Shown: piece after piece, positions 24,191 to 32,839 of the stretch
How the letters are laid out: each line of letters begins with the position of its first letter
Numbering within the stretch: the first letter of the stretch is position 1
Source of the DNA: Lachnospiraceae bacterium
GTDB taxonomy: Bacteria; Bacillota; Clostridia; Lachnospirales; Lachnospiraceae
DNA: 38,348 nucleotides
Assembly: GCA_022767285.1 (NCBI GenBank)
Contig: JALENY010000036.1
Coordinates: 1 to 38,348 of the forward strand
Reading direction: 5' to 3'
Notes under the pieces: model-generated
What the model saw: the letters and a program-made list of their open reading frames with translations, nothing else
What the model was told of the DNA's origin: nothing
The model's database searches: none
Program-made: the position numbers and the translations under genes

Positions 24191-25523
24191 TTTTACCAAG
24201 GGCAGCATTCCCAAAAAGCTACTAAAATTTATGATTCCTGTACTCGGAGCACTGATTTTACAGGCTATGTATGGTGCGGTTGATATTCTGGTTGTCGGAC
24301 AGTTCGGAACGACTGCAGGTATCTCCGGTGTATCGACGGGAAGCAGTATTGTTAACTTGATTGTATTTACTGTATCCGGACTTTCTATGGGTATAACGGT
24401 ACTGATTGGGCGTTATATCGGTGAAAGAAAAGAAGAGCGGATTGGAAAAGTGATTGGTGGCGCAATCTGCTTCTTTATCGTGCTTTCCGTGGCGATTGCA
24501 GCGGCAATGTTGATTTTTGCCCGCCCCCTGGCGATCCTTATGCAGGCCCCCGAAGAAGCACTGGATCTGACTGTCACTTATGTACGTATCTGCGGAGGCG
24601 GTGTGTTCTTTATTATTGCCTATAACGTGATAAGCAGCATTTTTCGTGGTATGGGCAATTCCAAACTGCCGCTTGTTTTTGTGGCGATTGCGTGTGTGGC
24701 CAATATAATCGGTGATCTGATTCTGGTTGCAGTTCTGAATATGAATGTTGCAGGTGCGGCGCTGGCTACTGTAATGGCGCAGGCGGTCAGTGTGATCTTG
24801 TCTCTGATTATTATTCGGAAGCAGCCGCTTCCTTTTACAATGAGGAAAAGTGATATCTGTTTTAATCGCGAGATCCTTAATTTCATTCAGGTAGGAAGCC
24901 CTATTGCTTTTCAGGAAATCATGACACAGATTTCTTTCCTGGCTCTGTGCGCGTTTATTAATCGACTGGGGCTGGAAGCTTCCTCGGGATATGGTGTGGC
25001 AAGTAAGATCGTCAGTTTCATCATGCTGGTTCCGGGAGCGCTGATGCAGTCTATGTCTGCCTTTGTTGCACAGAACGTTGGTGCGGGAAAAGAAGACCGT
25101 GCGAAAAAATCGTTGTTTACCGGTATGCTGATCGGTGCATCCATCGGTGTTGTGATAATGCTGTTATCTTTCTTCAAGGGCGATCTGATTTCTTATTTTT
25201 TTACCGAAGACCCGAAAGTTGTTGCCAGATCGGCAGAGTATCTGAGAGGATTTTGTCCGGAAGCTATAGTGACCTGCATTTCGTTCAGTTTTATAGGATA
25301 TTTTAATGGGCATAGTCAGACCTTCTTTGTTATGATGCAGGGCCTTGCTCAGACTTTTCTGGTTCGTCTTCCAGTGTCCTATATCATGAGTATCCGGCCG
25401 GAAGCCAGCCTGATGGAAATCGGATTTGCGGCCCCGTCTGCTACGATTTTCGGTATCGTCATCAGTGTCATTTATTTTATTTGGTATACTCGCCATAAAC
25501 TGAAAAGATCAGACGGGAGATAA
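24171..25523 (+). CDS. MATE family exporter (second copy type)
   Basis: A 450-aa, 12-helix MATE transporter: FTKGSIPKKLLKFMIPVLGALILQAMYGAVDILVVGQFG at the N-terminus (abridged: helix 1 and the PVLGALILQ-MYGAVD motif) and QVGSPIAFQEIMTQISFLAL opening the second half. It belongs to the DinF/NorM-like clostridial group, different in sequence from the copy at 14996. ATG at 24171 suits the AAAGAG site nine bases away; ATG 24162 is three codons upstream. An SDR gene follows after 72 bases. Substrate unknown. Confidence 0.9.
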   Translation: MEERANDFTKGSIPKKLLKFMIPVLGALILQAMYGAVDILVVGQFGTTAGISGVSTGSSIVNLIVFTVSGLSMGITVLIGRYIGERKEERIGKVIGGAICFFIVLSVAIAAAMLIFARPLAILMQAPEEALDLTVTYVRICGGGVFFIIAYNVISSIFRGMGNSKLPLVFVAIACVANIIGDLILVAVLNMNVAGAALATVMAQAVSVILSLIIIRKQPLPFTMRKSDICFNREILNFIQVGSPIAFQEIMTQISFLALCAFINRLGLEASSGYGVASKIVSFIMLVPGALMQSMSAFVAQNVGAGKEDRAKKSLFTGMLIGASIGVVIMLLSFFKGDLISYFFTEDPKVVARSAEYLRGFCPEAIVTCISFSFIGYFNGHSQTFFVMMQGLAQTFLVRLPVSYIMSIRPEASLMEIGFAAPSATIFGIVISVIYFIWYTRHKLKRSDGR

Positions 25524-25595
25524 CCTTGATAGCTATCTTTGACAAAATATGAGAATGTTGGTTGTAAGAAAATGTGACTTCAGGAGGACAGAAAA

Positions 25596-26333
25596 ATGAA
25601 CAAGTCTCATATCATGTATGGGAAAACCGCAATCATCACCGGTGCAGCCGGAGGTATCGGAAAACATCTGTGTCGGAAACTGGCCGGCTATGGTATGAAT
25701 CTGGTCATTACAGGAAGAAATGAAGAAAAACTGGAAAACGTGGCGCAGATTGTGGAAAGTTCAGGCGGAAAATCCTGTATCTGTGCGGGTGATCTGACGG
25801 ATACAGACTTTTTAGATGCGTTGACCAACAGGGCGCAGGCAAAATTTGGCGGTATCGATGTCCTGATAAACAATGCCGGACTTGCCCAGCACTGCACGGT
25901 GGAAGAGACGGATGAGGAGCTTTTTGACAAAATCATGAAAACAAATGTGCGCGCACCATATTTTCTCTGCCAGAAGACGCTCCCATATCTTCGAAAATCC
26001 GATTGTGCGACGATTATCAATATCTGTTCGGTTGTGGCTCATAAAGGTTATCCCATGCAGAGTGTTTATGCAGCAAGCAAACATGCACTTCTTGGCTTTT
26101 CAAAGTCGCTGGCTTCGGAGGTATACAAAGACAACATTCGCATTCATGTAATAAGTCCGGGAGGTGTTTACACGGATATGATTGCGGTGGCCCGTCCGGA
26201 TCTGACCTCGGAAGGTATGATCCTGCCTCAGGATATTGCTGAAATTGTGGGATTTTATCTGGACATGAGGGGAACCAATGCAGTGATTGATGAAATTCAG
26301 CTTCACAGGGTGAATAAAGAACCGTTCGCCTAA
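25596..26333 (+). CDS. Short-chain dehydrogenase/reductase
   Basis: A 245-aa classical SDR that oxidises or reduces an alcohol/ketone with NAD(P). Cofactor motif TGAAGGIG near residue 16, NNAGLAQ for the fold, and the catalytic S145, Y158 and K162 (YAASK) are all present. TGRN after the second strand, with an arginine, favours NADPH. AGGAGG nine bases before ATG 25596. A weak promoter (TTGACA at 25539-25544, 18 bases, TGTAAG) may serve it, or it may be co-transcribed with MATE. Substrate cannot be told. Confidence 0.9.
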   Translation: MNKSHIMYGKTAIITGAAGGIGKHLCRKLAGYGMNLVITGRNEEKLENVAQIVESSGGKSCICAGDLTDTDFLDALTNRAQAKFGGIDVLINNAGLAQHCTVEETDEELFDKIMKTNVRAPYFLCQKTLPYLRKSDCATIINICSVVAHKGYPMQSVYAASKHALLGFSKSLASEVYKDNIRIHVISPGGVYTDMIAVARPDLTSEGMILPQDIAEIVGFYLDMRGTNAVIDEIQLHRVNKEPFA

Positions 26334-26404
26334 AATGCAGAATGCGGCGAGCTGTATAGCTAAGGAAAGGATTCTTTTAAATATTTACAAAAATGGAGAA
26401 ATAT

Positions 26405-27361
26405 ATGTATACATACAGTGTAGCAGAGTGGATTTTGATTTTCTTCCTTTATTGTTTTCTGGGATGGATATGGGAATGCTGCTATGTGTCCGTCAGACAG
26501 AGGCATTGGGTGAACCGGGGATATCTGAGCGGCCCATTTCTGCCGATTTATGGTTTCGGTGCGATTATCATTTTGTTTTTGACACTGCCGTTTTCTGACA
26601 ATTTGGCAGCGGTCTTTTTCCTTGGTATGGTTGGAGCAACGCTGCTGGAATTTGTCACCGGTTTTGTGATGGAACAGATTTTTAAGGTAAAGTATTGGGA
26701 TTACAGTAATATGCCGCTGAACCTGAAAGGCTATGTGTGTCTGCCGGCCACTTTGTGCTGGGGTGTGTTTTCTGTACTTCTGGTGCGTTACATTCACAGT
26801 CCTATTGATGAACTGGTTAGACAGATATCAGAGAAACTGCTTCCGGTCATAGACGGTATCTTACTTGTCTATTTTGTGACAGACGTTATTTGTTCTACAC
26901 AGGAAGCTCTGGATCTGCGAAAGATTATTCAGGTATACATACTGGAAAATCCGGAATTGCAGAATCTGAAGCTGAATGTGGAGGAGGGATTGGAACAGTC
27001 CCGTCAGAAACTGGAGGAGAGTCTGGAGCTTTCCAAACAAAAATTCGAGGAGAGCCTGGAACAGTCCCGCCAGAAGCTGGGAGAGAGCCTGGAGCAGTCT
27101 TTTCAGAGACTGGAGGAGGGATTTGCGAAGTCCTGTCAGAAACTGGAAGAAGGGTTGGAACAGTCCAAACAGAAATTTGCAGAATCAAAACATTACGTGG
27201 AGCAGTCCCGTCTGCAGTTTGAAGATTCCAAACACAAGATTAAGATGTATGGGGAATCAAAGAAGCGTGCTATGCGCATGCTGAAACGTAATCACATCAG
27301 GATAAACAAGGACATTAAGCTGAGCTTTGAAGAAATAAAAGAATTTCTGGAAAGAATGTAA
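26405..27361 (+). CDS. CmpB-type membrane protein with 11-residue-repeat coiled coil
   Basis: Residues 1-~185 form the membrane domain of the putative ABC-transporter type IV (CmpB, DUF1113-like) family: EWILIFFLYCFLGWIWECCY, GYLSGPFLPIYGFGAI and GATLLEFVTGFVMEQIF are characteristic. Residues ~195-285 are a run of 11-residue units of the form EQSRQKLEESL, six to seven copies with matching 33-bp DNA repeats, giving a long, charged right-handed or hendecad coiled coil. A short basic tail follows. ATG 26405 with GGAG seven bases before is preferred to ATG 26393, which overlaps that site. The function of the family is not established; the coiled coil suggests self-assembly or binding at the membrane. 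Confidence 0.8.
   Translation: MYTYSVAEWILIFFLYCFLGWIWECCYVSVRQRHWVNRGYLSGPFLPIYGFGAIIILFLTLPFSDNLAAVFFLGMVGATLLEFVTGFVMEQIFKVKYWDYSNMPLNLKGYVCLPATLCWGVFSVLLVRYIHSPIDELVRQISEKLLPVIDGILLVYFVTDVICSTQEALDLRKIIQVYILENPELQNLKLNVEEGLEQSRQKLEESLELSKQKFEESLEQSRQKLGESLEQSFQRLEEGFAKSCQKLEEGLEQSKQKFAESKHYVEQSRLQFEDSKHKIKMYGESKKRAMRMLKRNHIRINKDIKLSFEEIKEFLERM
26986..27225 (+). repeat. Imperfect 33-bp tandem repeats in the CmpB-like gene
   Basis: About seven diverged 33-bp units, each like GAACAGTCCCGTCAGAAACT plus GGAGGAGAGCCTG, encode the 11-residue units. Divergence is mostly at the positions for R/K, L/F and E/G, so the array is old but could still vary in copy number. Confidence 0.75.
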
Positions 27362-27449
27362 GCAGAATGTGAGTTGATGCCATCCGTTAATAATTCATAA
27401 AAAATTAAGAAAAAAAGATGTCATTTCTAAATCTGCCCGTGCTATTATA

Positions 27450-27458
27450 TGCTATAAT
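27450..27458 (+). promoter_or_regulatory. Extended -10 promoter of the PAP2 gene
   Basis: TGC immediately followed by TATAAT (27453-27458); no clear -35. The leader is about 30 bases. Confidence 0.55.
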
Positions 27459-27495
27459 GTAGTGGCTGATAATCAGATGGTTATGAGGAATGGAT

Positions 27496-28170
27496 ATGCA
27501 GTTGATAAAAAGATTGAGATTAGAAAAAGTGAAAAGACGATTTACTGGAATTGTTCTTTTTGGCGCATGGTATCTGCTTACCTTTTTTTGGATGGAACAG
27601 CGGAGAGTTCCGATTCATATCATCCATATGGAGATTGACAGAAAAATACCGTTTTGTGAATATTTCATCATTCCATATATGCTGTGGTTTGTATTTGTGA
27701 TCGGAACGGTTCTCTATTTCATGGTATTTGTTGATGATGACAGGGAGTATTACAAACTGGTCTTCACTCTTGCTGTGGGCATGGTGATGTTTGTTTTGAT
27801 TTCTTATTTTTATCCAAACGGACATTCCCTTCGTCCGAGGCTCTATGGAGACAGCATTTTTATTGAAGCGGTGCGCATCCTTTATAAAGTAGATACACCG
27901 ACCAATATACTGCCCAGCCTCCATGTATTCAACGCCATAGCCTGTGGGGTTGCACTGCTGAAAAACGGAAAAGTAAAGAAATACAGGATTTTCTGCTTTT
28001 TTACGGTTGCTCTTGTGATTTCCATTATTTTGTCTACAGTCTTCCTGAAACAGCATAGCACGTTGGATGTTATTGTGGCAAGTATGATGAATCTGGTATG
28101 TTATGGCGTGATCTATGTGAAAGAAGAAGCGCGCCATGTACAACGGATCTGGGTGCGAAAAGAACTGTGA
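27496..28170 (+). CDS. PAP2-family membrane phosphatase
   Basis: A 224-aa membrane protein with about six helices. The phosphatase motifs are present in order: LRPRLYGD region (reduced KxxxxxxRP), LPSLHVFNA (PSxH, with the acid/base histidine) and KQHSTLDVI (H-x3-D with the nucleophilic histidine). It resembles inositol-phosphoryl-ceramide-synthase/PgpB-like PAP2 proteins, which act on lipid phosphates such as undecaprenyl diphosphate or phosphatidate. ATG 27496, six bases after TGAGGA, is better placed than ATG 27490. It ends at a bidirectional terminator facing glgD. Confidence 0.85.
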   Translation: MQLIKRLRLEKVKRRFTGIVLFGAWYLLTFFWMEQRRVPIHIIHMEIDRKIPFCEYFIIPYMLWFVFVIGTVLYFMVFVDDDREYYKLVFTLAVGMVMFVLISYFYPNGHSLRPRLYGDSIFIEAVRILYKVDTPTNILPSLHVFNAIACGVALLKNGKVKKYRIFCFFTVALVISIILSTVFLKQHSTLDVIVASMMNLVCYGVIYVKEEARHVQRIWVRKEL

Positions 28171-28186
28171 TCAAAGCGTAAAAAAC

Positions 28187-28222
28187 AAAAATGTCCGGCA
28201 GTATATACTGCCGGATATTTTT
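28187..28222. terminator. Bidirectional terminator between PAP2 and glgD
   Basis: TCCGGCAGTA (28194-28203) and TACTGCCGGA (28206-28215) form a perfect 10-bp stem, flanked by an A-rich stretch on the left and TATTTTT on the right, so it serves both strands. Confidence 0.88.
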
Positions 28223-28238
28223 GCTTTCGATGATGCAA

Positions 28239-29354
28239 TTACAGTCTGTCACCGCGTGTTACGTAGCCTGCTTTTTCAGGATTTCCGATAACCTGGTTTT
28301 CATGAACGATTCTGGTGTGTTTGTCAACAACAAAATTCTCGATATGTGAATTCTTGCCGATCTTGGTATCCGGTAAGATAACGCTGTTTTTCACAACAGC
28401 ACCTTTTTCAATGGTACATGCACGTCCGATTATGGAGTTTTCTACAGTTCCCTCAATGATACAGCCGTTGGATACAACGGAGTGTTTTACGCTGGCACCC
28501 TCAATGTACTGGGTGGGAGCGGAATCATTTGTACGGGTGTAAATCGGCCATTCTTCATTAAACAGAGCAGTAGCGTTTTTGTAATCGATCAGTGACATGT
28601 TTGCTTCGTAGTAATTCTGCAGGGAAGTAATCGCTGCAAAGTAGCCACGATGAGCAACGCCGCGGATATCAAGTTCATCACATGCGCTGTTTACGATCTG
28701 TGCCAGTGTATACATGGATGATAAATTCCTTGCATTTTTGATCAACTGAAGAAACAGATCTTTTTTCATTACATAAGTGTCAAGGAAGATGTTACGGCTC
28801 TTTGCTGTACCGCGGTTTTTCTCGATAGAAAGAACACCTTTCTGTTTGTTGAGGTTCAGAATATCACTGTTTAAGAAAGCATCTTTTGCGTTGTCAACAG
28901 AGTGATACAGCAGTGTAATATCCGCGCCGGATTCAATGTGGGCATCCAGAAGTTTGCTGAAATCCTGAGTGAAGATCAGATAGTTCGGAGTAATGACCAC
29001 ATATTCTTCGTGCATTTTTTCGATACTCTCAATGTTTTCCATAAATGCGGCGATATCGGTATTGTAGATGCTGTTTTCAGACTGATCTTCGGAGAACAGA
29101 ATCTGGATTCTGCCGCGTTTTGAGTTGATGTTGTAATGTCTTCCGGTTCCGATGTGCTCAGTGATGGAGCGGGGTTTCCTTCTTACATATACCTGAATAC
29201 GGTCAATGCCGCTGTTGCTTAAATTAGAAATCGGGAAATCGATTACACGGTATCTTCCCAGGAAGGAGAATGCACCAATGGGACGATGATCCTGTAATCC
29301 TTCTACCCAGATATGATTTCCGGAAGAATTAACGATACCAAATGCACTTGCCAT
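28239..29354 (-). CDS. glgD: Glucose-1-phosphate adenylyltransferase regulatory-type subunit GlgD
   Basis: A 371-aa nucleotidyltransferase-fold protein with a C-terminal left-handed beta-helix. It matches GlgC (RYRVIDFPISNLSNSGID) but has lost the GGxGxRL nucleotide loop, reading FGIVNSSGNHIW, and the catalytic aspartate region is degenerate, as in Firmicute GlgD. It pairs with GlgC to form the active, activated heterotetramer for ADP-glucose synthesis. Its ATG begins one base after the glgC stop, showing tight coupling. Confidence 0.93.
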   Translation of the reverse strand: MASAFGIVNSSGNHIWVEGLQDHRPIGAFSFLGRYRVIDFPISNLSNSGIDRIQVYVRRKPRSITEHIGTGRHYNINSKRGRIQILFSEDQSENSIYNTDIAAFMENIESIEKMHEEYVVITPNYLIFTQDFSKLLDAHIESGADITLLYHSVDNAKDAFLNSDILNLNKQKGVLSIEKNRGTAKSRNIFLDTYVMKKDLFLQLIKNARNLSSMYTLAQIVNSACDELDIRGVAHRGYFAAITSLQNYYEANMSLIDYKNATALFNEEWPIYTRTNDSAPTQYIEGASVKHSVVSNGCIIEGTVENSIIGRACTIEKGAVVKNSVILPDTKIGKNSHIENFVVDKHTRIVHENQVIGNPEKAGYVTRGDRL

Positions 29355-29355
29355 A

Positions 29356-30495
29356 TTATTCTACCCCCTTCACACGTTTTGCAACGAGCTCGATATTTTC
29401 GCTCTTTGCGTCTCCGACTACGGCACCTTTTCCGATTGTTACATTATCAGCAACAAGTACGCGGTTCAAAGTTGCTCCGTCTTCAACCACAACACCCGGC
29501 ATCAGAACGCTGTCGATAACCTTTGCGCCGGCACCAACTTTAACACCGGTGAAAAGTACGGAATTCTTAACCTGACCGTCAATGACACAGCCCTGTGTAA
29601 TATAGGAACGGGTGATTTCTGCATTCTCGCCAACATAATGCGGGAGAGTGGTTACGTCCTGGGTGTAGATTTTCCAGGTGGGGTCGCCGAGATCCAGCTC
29701 GTTGTTGGCATCCAGAAGATCCATATTTGCTTCCCACAGGGAATCAATAGTTCCAACGTCTTTCCAGTATCCTTTGAATTTGTAGGCAACCAATTTCTTG
29801 CCGTCGTTTAACAGACCCGGAATGATGTCTTTACCAAAATCATGATGAGATTCTGTTGACTTCATATCGGCTACCAGCATTTTGCGAAGCAGTTTCCAGT
29901 TGAAGATATAGATACCCATGGAAGCCAGGTTGCTCTTGGGCTCTGCCGGTTTTTCTTCAAATTCTACGATACGTCCTGTCTCATCCGTATTCATGATACC
30001 GAAACGGCTTGCCTCTTTCATCGGCACTTCGATAACTGCGATCGTAGCATCAGCCTTCTGCTCTTTGTGATAATTGAGCATTTTGTCATAATTCATTTTG
30101 TAGATGTGGTCTCCGGAGAGAATAAGTATGTATTCCGGCTCGTAGGTGTCAATAAAGTCTATATTCTGTGAAATAGCATCGGCTGTTCCACGGTATACAT
30201 CAAGATTGGCATCTGCTTTTTCTCTTGGCGGAAGAACGAATACACCACTATCTTTTGCATCAAGACCCCAGCGGCCGCCTGCTGCTACGTAGCTGTTCAG
30301 AAGAACGGATTCATACTGAGTAAGTACGCCGACTACATCAATACCACTGTTTGCACAGTTGCTGAGAGGGAAGTCGACAATGCGGTACTTACCACCGTAT
30401 GAAACGGCCGGCTTTGCCACTTTATTGGTCAGTTCATGCAGACGAGATCCACGGCCGCCGGCCAGAATCATTGCTAACATACTATTTTGTTTCAT
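29356..30495 (-). CDS. glgC: Glucose-1-phosphate adenylyltransferase catalytic subunit GlgC
   Basis: It makes ADP-glucose from glucose-1-phosphate and ATP, the committed step of glycogen synthesis. The 379-aa protein has [15 protein letters not shown] (nucleotide loop), [34 protein letters not shown] (catalytic Asp) and FEEKP, then the C-terminal beta-helix of hexapeptide repeats. ATG at 30495 follows GAGGG; M at 30480 is a less likely start. A promoter is present at 30528-30556. Glycogen synthase and branching enzyme genes are not in the window. Confidence 0.95.
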   Translation of the reverse strand: MKQNSMLAMILAGGRGSRLHELTNKVAKPAVSYGGKYRIVDFPLSNCANSGIDVVGVLTQYESVLLNSYVAAGGRWGLDAKDSGVFVLPPREKADANLDVYRGTADAISQNIDFIDTYEPEYILILSGDHIYKMNYDKMLNYHKEQKADATIAVIEVPMKEASRFGIMNTDETGRIVEFEEKPAEPKSNLASMGIYIFNWKLLRKMLVADMKSTESHHDFGKDIIPGLLNDGKKLVAYKFKGYWKDVGTIDSLWEANMDLLDANNELDLGDPTWKIYTQDVTTLPHYVGENAEITRSYITQGCVIDGQVKNSVLFTGVKVGAGAKVIDSVLMPGVVVEDGATLNRVLVADNVTIGKGAVVGDAKSENIELVAKRVKGVE

Positions 30496-30899
30496 GATGA
30501 ACCCTCACTTTCCTTTTATTGCTTTATATTATACAATTATTTTTGCAATATTTCCATAATTTTGTGCAAAAAAGCCATGTAAAAAAAGCATAAAATTTGA
30601 GAAAAATTGTCGTATTATGTATAATTGATATAAATGGAAATAAATTCCATGTAAAAATATACAAAAAGCCGAATGAGAATAAAAACACAAGGTGAGGTAT
30701 ATGTGGTATAATAGGAACACTTAATGAATCGGTGCCGCCGTGAACGATGAATTTAGTGACCATGGTACAATATGAGCAAATGTAATGAGAATGAGACAAA
30801 GACTGAGAAGCAGACATTTGACGAATGTGTACAGATCATGGAGGAACGAAGCGGAGTATGGTACAAACGAAATAAAGATTACACTGAGGAAACAATAAT
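30496..30899. promoter_or_regulatory. Divergent region between glgC and dus operon
   Basis: On the - strand TGGAAA (30556-30551), 17 bases, TATAAT (30533-30528) is the glgC promoter. On the + strand an extended -10, TGG-TATAAT (30704-30712), gives a leader of about 180 bases for the dus operon. The middle (30540-30670) is very AT-rich with no gene. A frame opening at 30772 overlaps dus and has no ribosome binding site. No tRNA, small RNA or riboswitch fold was recognised. Confidence 0.5.
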
Positions 30900-31868
30900 A
30901 TGGTTAAATTTTACCTGGCACCGATGGAAGGGGTTACAACGGTCACTTTCCGTCGGGCTTATCATAAAATATTCCGATCGGCAGACAAGTATTTTACCCC
31001 ATTTCTCGTGCCTCACGAGAAAAAAGGTTTTTCTGCCAGAGAGTGGGAAGAACTGAATCCCGTAAGCAACCAGGGCATGTATGTGGTGCCGCAGATCCTC
31101 ACCTGTCAGGCGGATCATTTTGTTCGGATGGCAACCATGCTGAAGGAATGCGGATATAAGGAAGTCAATCTGAATCTGGGATGCCCTTCAAAAACGGTTG
31201 TGACAAAAGGAAGAGGATCCGGATTCCTTCAGGATCCGAGAAAACTGGATCGTTTTTTTGCAGATATCTTTGAACATATGGATCTGGAGGTATCGGTGAA
31301 GACGCGCCTGGGGCTTGAAAGCCCGCTGGAATTTGAGGATATTTTGGCGGTCTATGATAAATATCCTCTGAAAGAGGTGATCATTCATCCGCGGGTTCAG
31401 GCAGATTATTATAACAACCAGCCGGATATGGAGACGTTTGCGGAAGCGGCAGCTGGCAGCCGTCACAGGATCTGCTACAATGGAGATCTGTTCTGTGCTG
31501 CGGATGTGAATGCGTTTCTGAAACAATTTCCCTGGGTGGATACGATTATGCTGGGGAGGGGAATTGTGACACATCCGGATCTGCTCAATGAGTTGTGTGG
31601 TATGGAACACGAAAGTACAGCAGTCTGGAGACAGTTTCACAGAGAACTGCTGGATGGTTACTGTCAGGTCCTGTCAGGAGACCGGAATGTCCTGTTTAAA
31701 ATGAAAGAATTCTGGTCATATTTTGTGAAAAATTTTCCTGATGAGAAAAAACTATGGAAAAAATTGAAAAAGTGTGAGAAATTATCAGTATACGAGACGA
31801 TTGTTGAGGAAGCTTTTCGTCAGCAGGAGGACAGAGGAAAAAATTCCATAAAACAGTACGGAGGGTAA
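30900..31868 (+). CDS. dus: tRNA-dihydrouridine synthase
   Basis: An FMN enzyme that reduces uridines in tRNA to dihydrouridine using NADPH. LAPMEGVT at the N-terminus, the general-acid C95 in NLNLGCPSKTV, KTRLG, the IIHPR loop and LGRGIVTHPDL (FMN phosphate site) are all present. The 322-aa length is typical of this branch. GAGGAAAC lies ahead of ATG 30900. Its stop is two bases from the moxR start, with the moxR ribosome site inside dus, so it heads the moxR-DUF58-transglutaminase operon although it is functionally unrelated. Confidence 0.93.
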   Translation: MVKFYLAPMEGVTTVTFRRAYHKIFRSADKYFTPFLVPHEKKGFSAREWEELNPVSNQGMYVVPQILTCQADHFVRMATMLKECGYKEVNLNLGCPSKTVVTKGRGSGFLQDPRKLDRFFADIFEHMDLEVSVKTRLGLESPLEFEDILAVYDKYPLKEVIIHPRVQADYYNNQPDMETFAEAAAGSRHRICYNGDLFCAADVNAFLKQFPWVDTIMLGRGIVTHPDLLNELCGMEHESTAVWRQFHRELLDGYCQVLSGDRNVLFKMKEFWSYFVKNFPDEKKLWKKLKKCEKLSVYETIVEEAFRQQEDRGKNSIKQYGG

Positions 31869-31870
31869 AG

Positions 31871-32821
31871 ATGGAACCGAATGTTGAAAAAATAGCGCAG
31901 GTTATAGGGGAAGTTAAAAAGGTTATTGTAGGAAAAGATGAAAGTATTTATAAAGTCATGATGGCGATTCTGGCAGGAGGACATGTCCTTTTAGAGGACG
32001 TTCCCGGTGTGGGGAAGACAAGAATGGCCTTGTCTTTTTCAAAGGCAATGATGCTGAAGGCCAACCGAATCCAGTTTACACCGGATGTGCTTCCGGCGGA
32101 TATTACGGGTTTTTCCATGTATCAGAAGCATACGGGGAATTTTGTCTATCAGCCGGGAGCAGCTATGTGCAACCTCCTTCTGGCGGATGAGATCAATCGT
32201 ACTTCACCGAAAACACAGTCGGCGCTTCTGGAAGTTATGGAGGAAGGTCATGTGACAGTAGATGGTATCACAAGACCGGTGCCGCAGCCGTTTATTGTTC
32301 TGGCAACGCAGAATCCGGTAGGCTTTTCGGGAACGCAGCAGCTTCCTGAGTCTCAGGTAGACCGTTTTATGATCAGCCTCAGCATCGGTTATCCAAAACC
32401 GGAGGATGAACTGCGCCTGATGAAGGACCGCCATACCAGAGATCCGCTGGATCTGGTAGAAGCTGTTATGACTCAGGAGGAACTGCTTTATCTGAGAAAA
32501 CAGGTAGAAAATGTTTTTATCCATGATATTGTTTATGAGTATATTATTCGTCTGGCAAATGCCACCAGAAATCATCCGATGCTGGAACTGGGTGTCAGCC
32601 CCAGAGGTGCGCTGGACCTGATGCGTCTGGCCAAGGCGGCAGCATTTTTGCGGAATCGGGATTTTGCCCTTCCTCAGGATGTGGCGGACGTGGCCGCAGA
32701 CGCCATGACTCATCGGCTCCGCCTGAATACCAGATCAAGAATCGGACATCATACCACTTCGGAAGTGATGGGGTTGATTCTGGAACAGATAAAGATGCCT
32801 GCGCCGGAAGGTGTTCAGTAA
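31871..32821 (+). CDS. MoxR-type AAA+ ATPase
   Basis: A 316-aa AAA+ protein of the MoxR family, chaperone-like remodellers working with DUF58/VWA partners. Walker A is PGVGKTRMA with K49, Walker B LLADEINR with D106 and E107, sensor 1 is ATQNP, and the C-terminal lid carries SPRGALDLMRLAKA (sensor 2 arginine). It is followed after 18 bases by a DUF58 gene and then a transglutaminase gene, the usual envelope-stress cassette. GGAGG ahead of ATG 31871. Confidence 0.93.
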   Translation: MEPNVEKIAQVIGEVKKVIVGKDESIYKVMMAILAGGHVLLEDVPGVGKTRMALSFSKAMMLKANRIQFTPDVLPADITGFSMYQKHTGNFVYQPGAAMCNLLLADEINRTSPKTQSALLEVMEEGHVTVDGITRPVPQPFIVLATQNPVGFSGTQQLPESQVDRFMISLSIGYPKPEDELRLMKDRHTRDPLDLVEAVMTQEELLYLRKQVENVFIHDIVYEYIIRLANATRNHPMLELGVSPRGALDLMRLAKAAAFLRNRDFALPQDVADVAADAMTHRLRLNTRSRIGHHTTSEVMGLILEQIKMPAPEGVQ

Positions 32822-32839
32822 TACAGGAAGGAAACTTTT

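Noticed and set aside
30772-31056. 94-aa ORF at the start of the dus operon
   Set aside because: No ribosome binding site and it overlaps 157 bases of dus in another frame.
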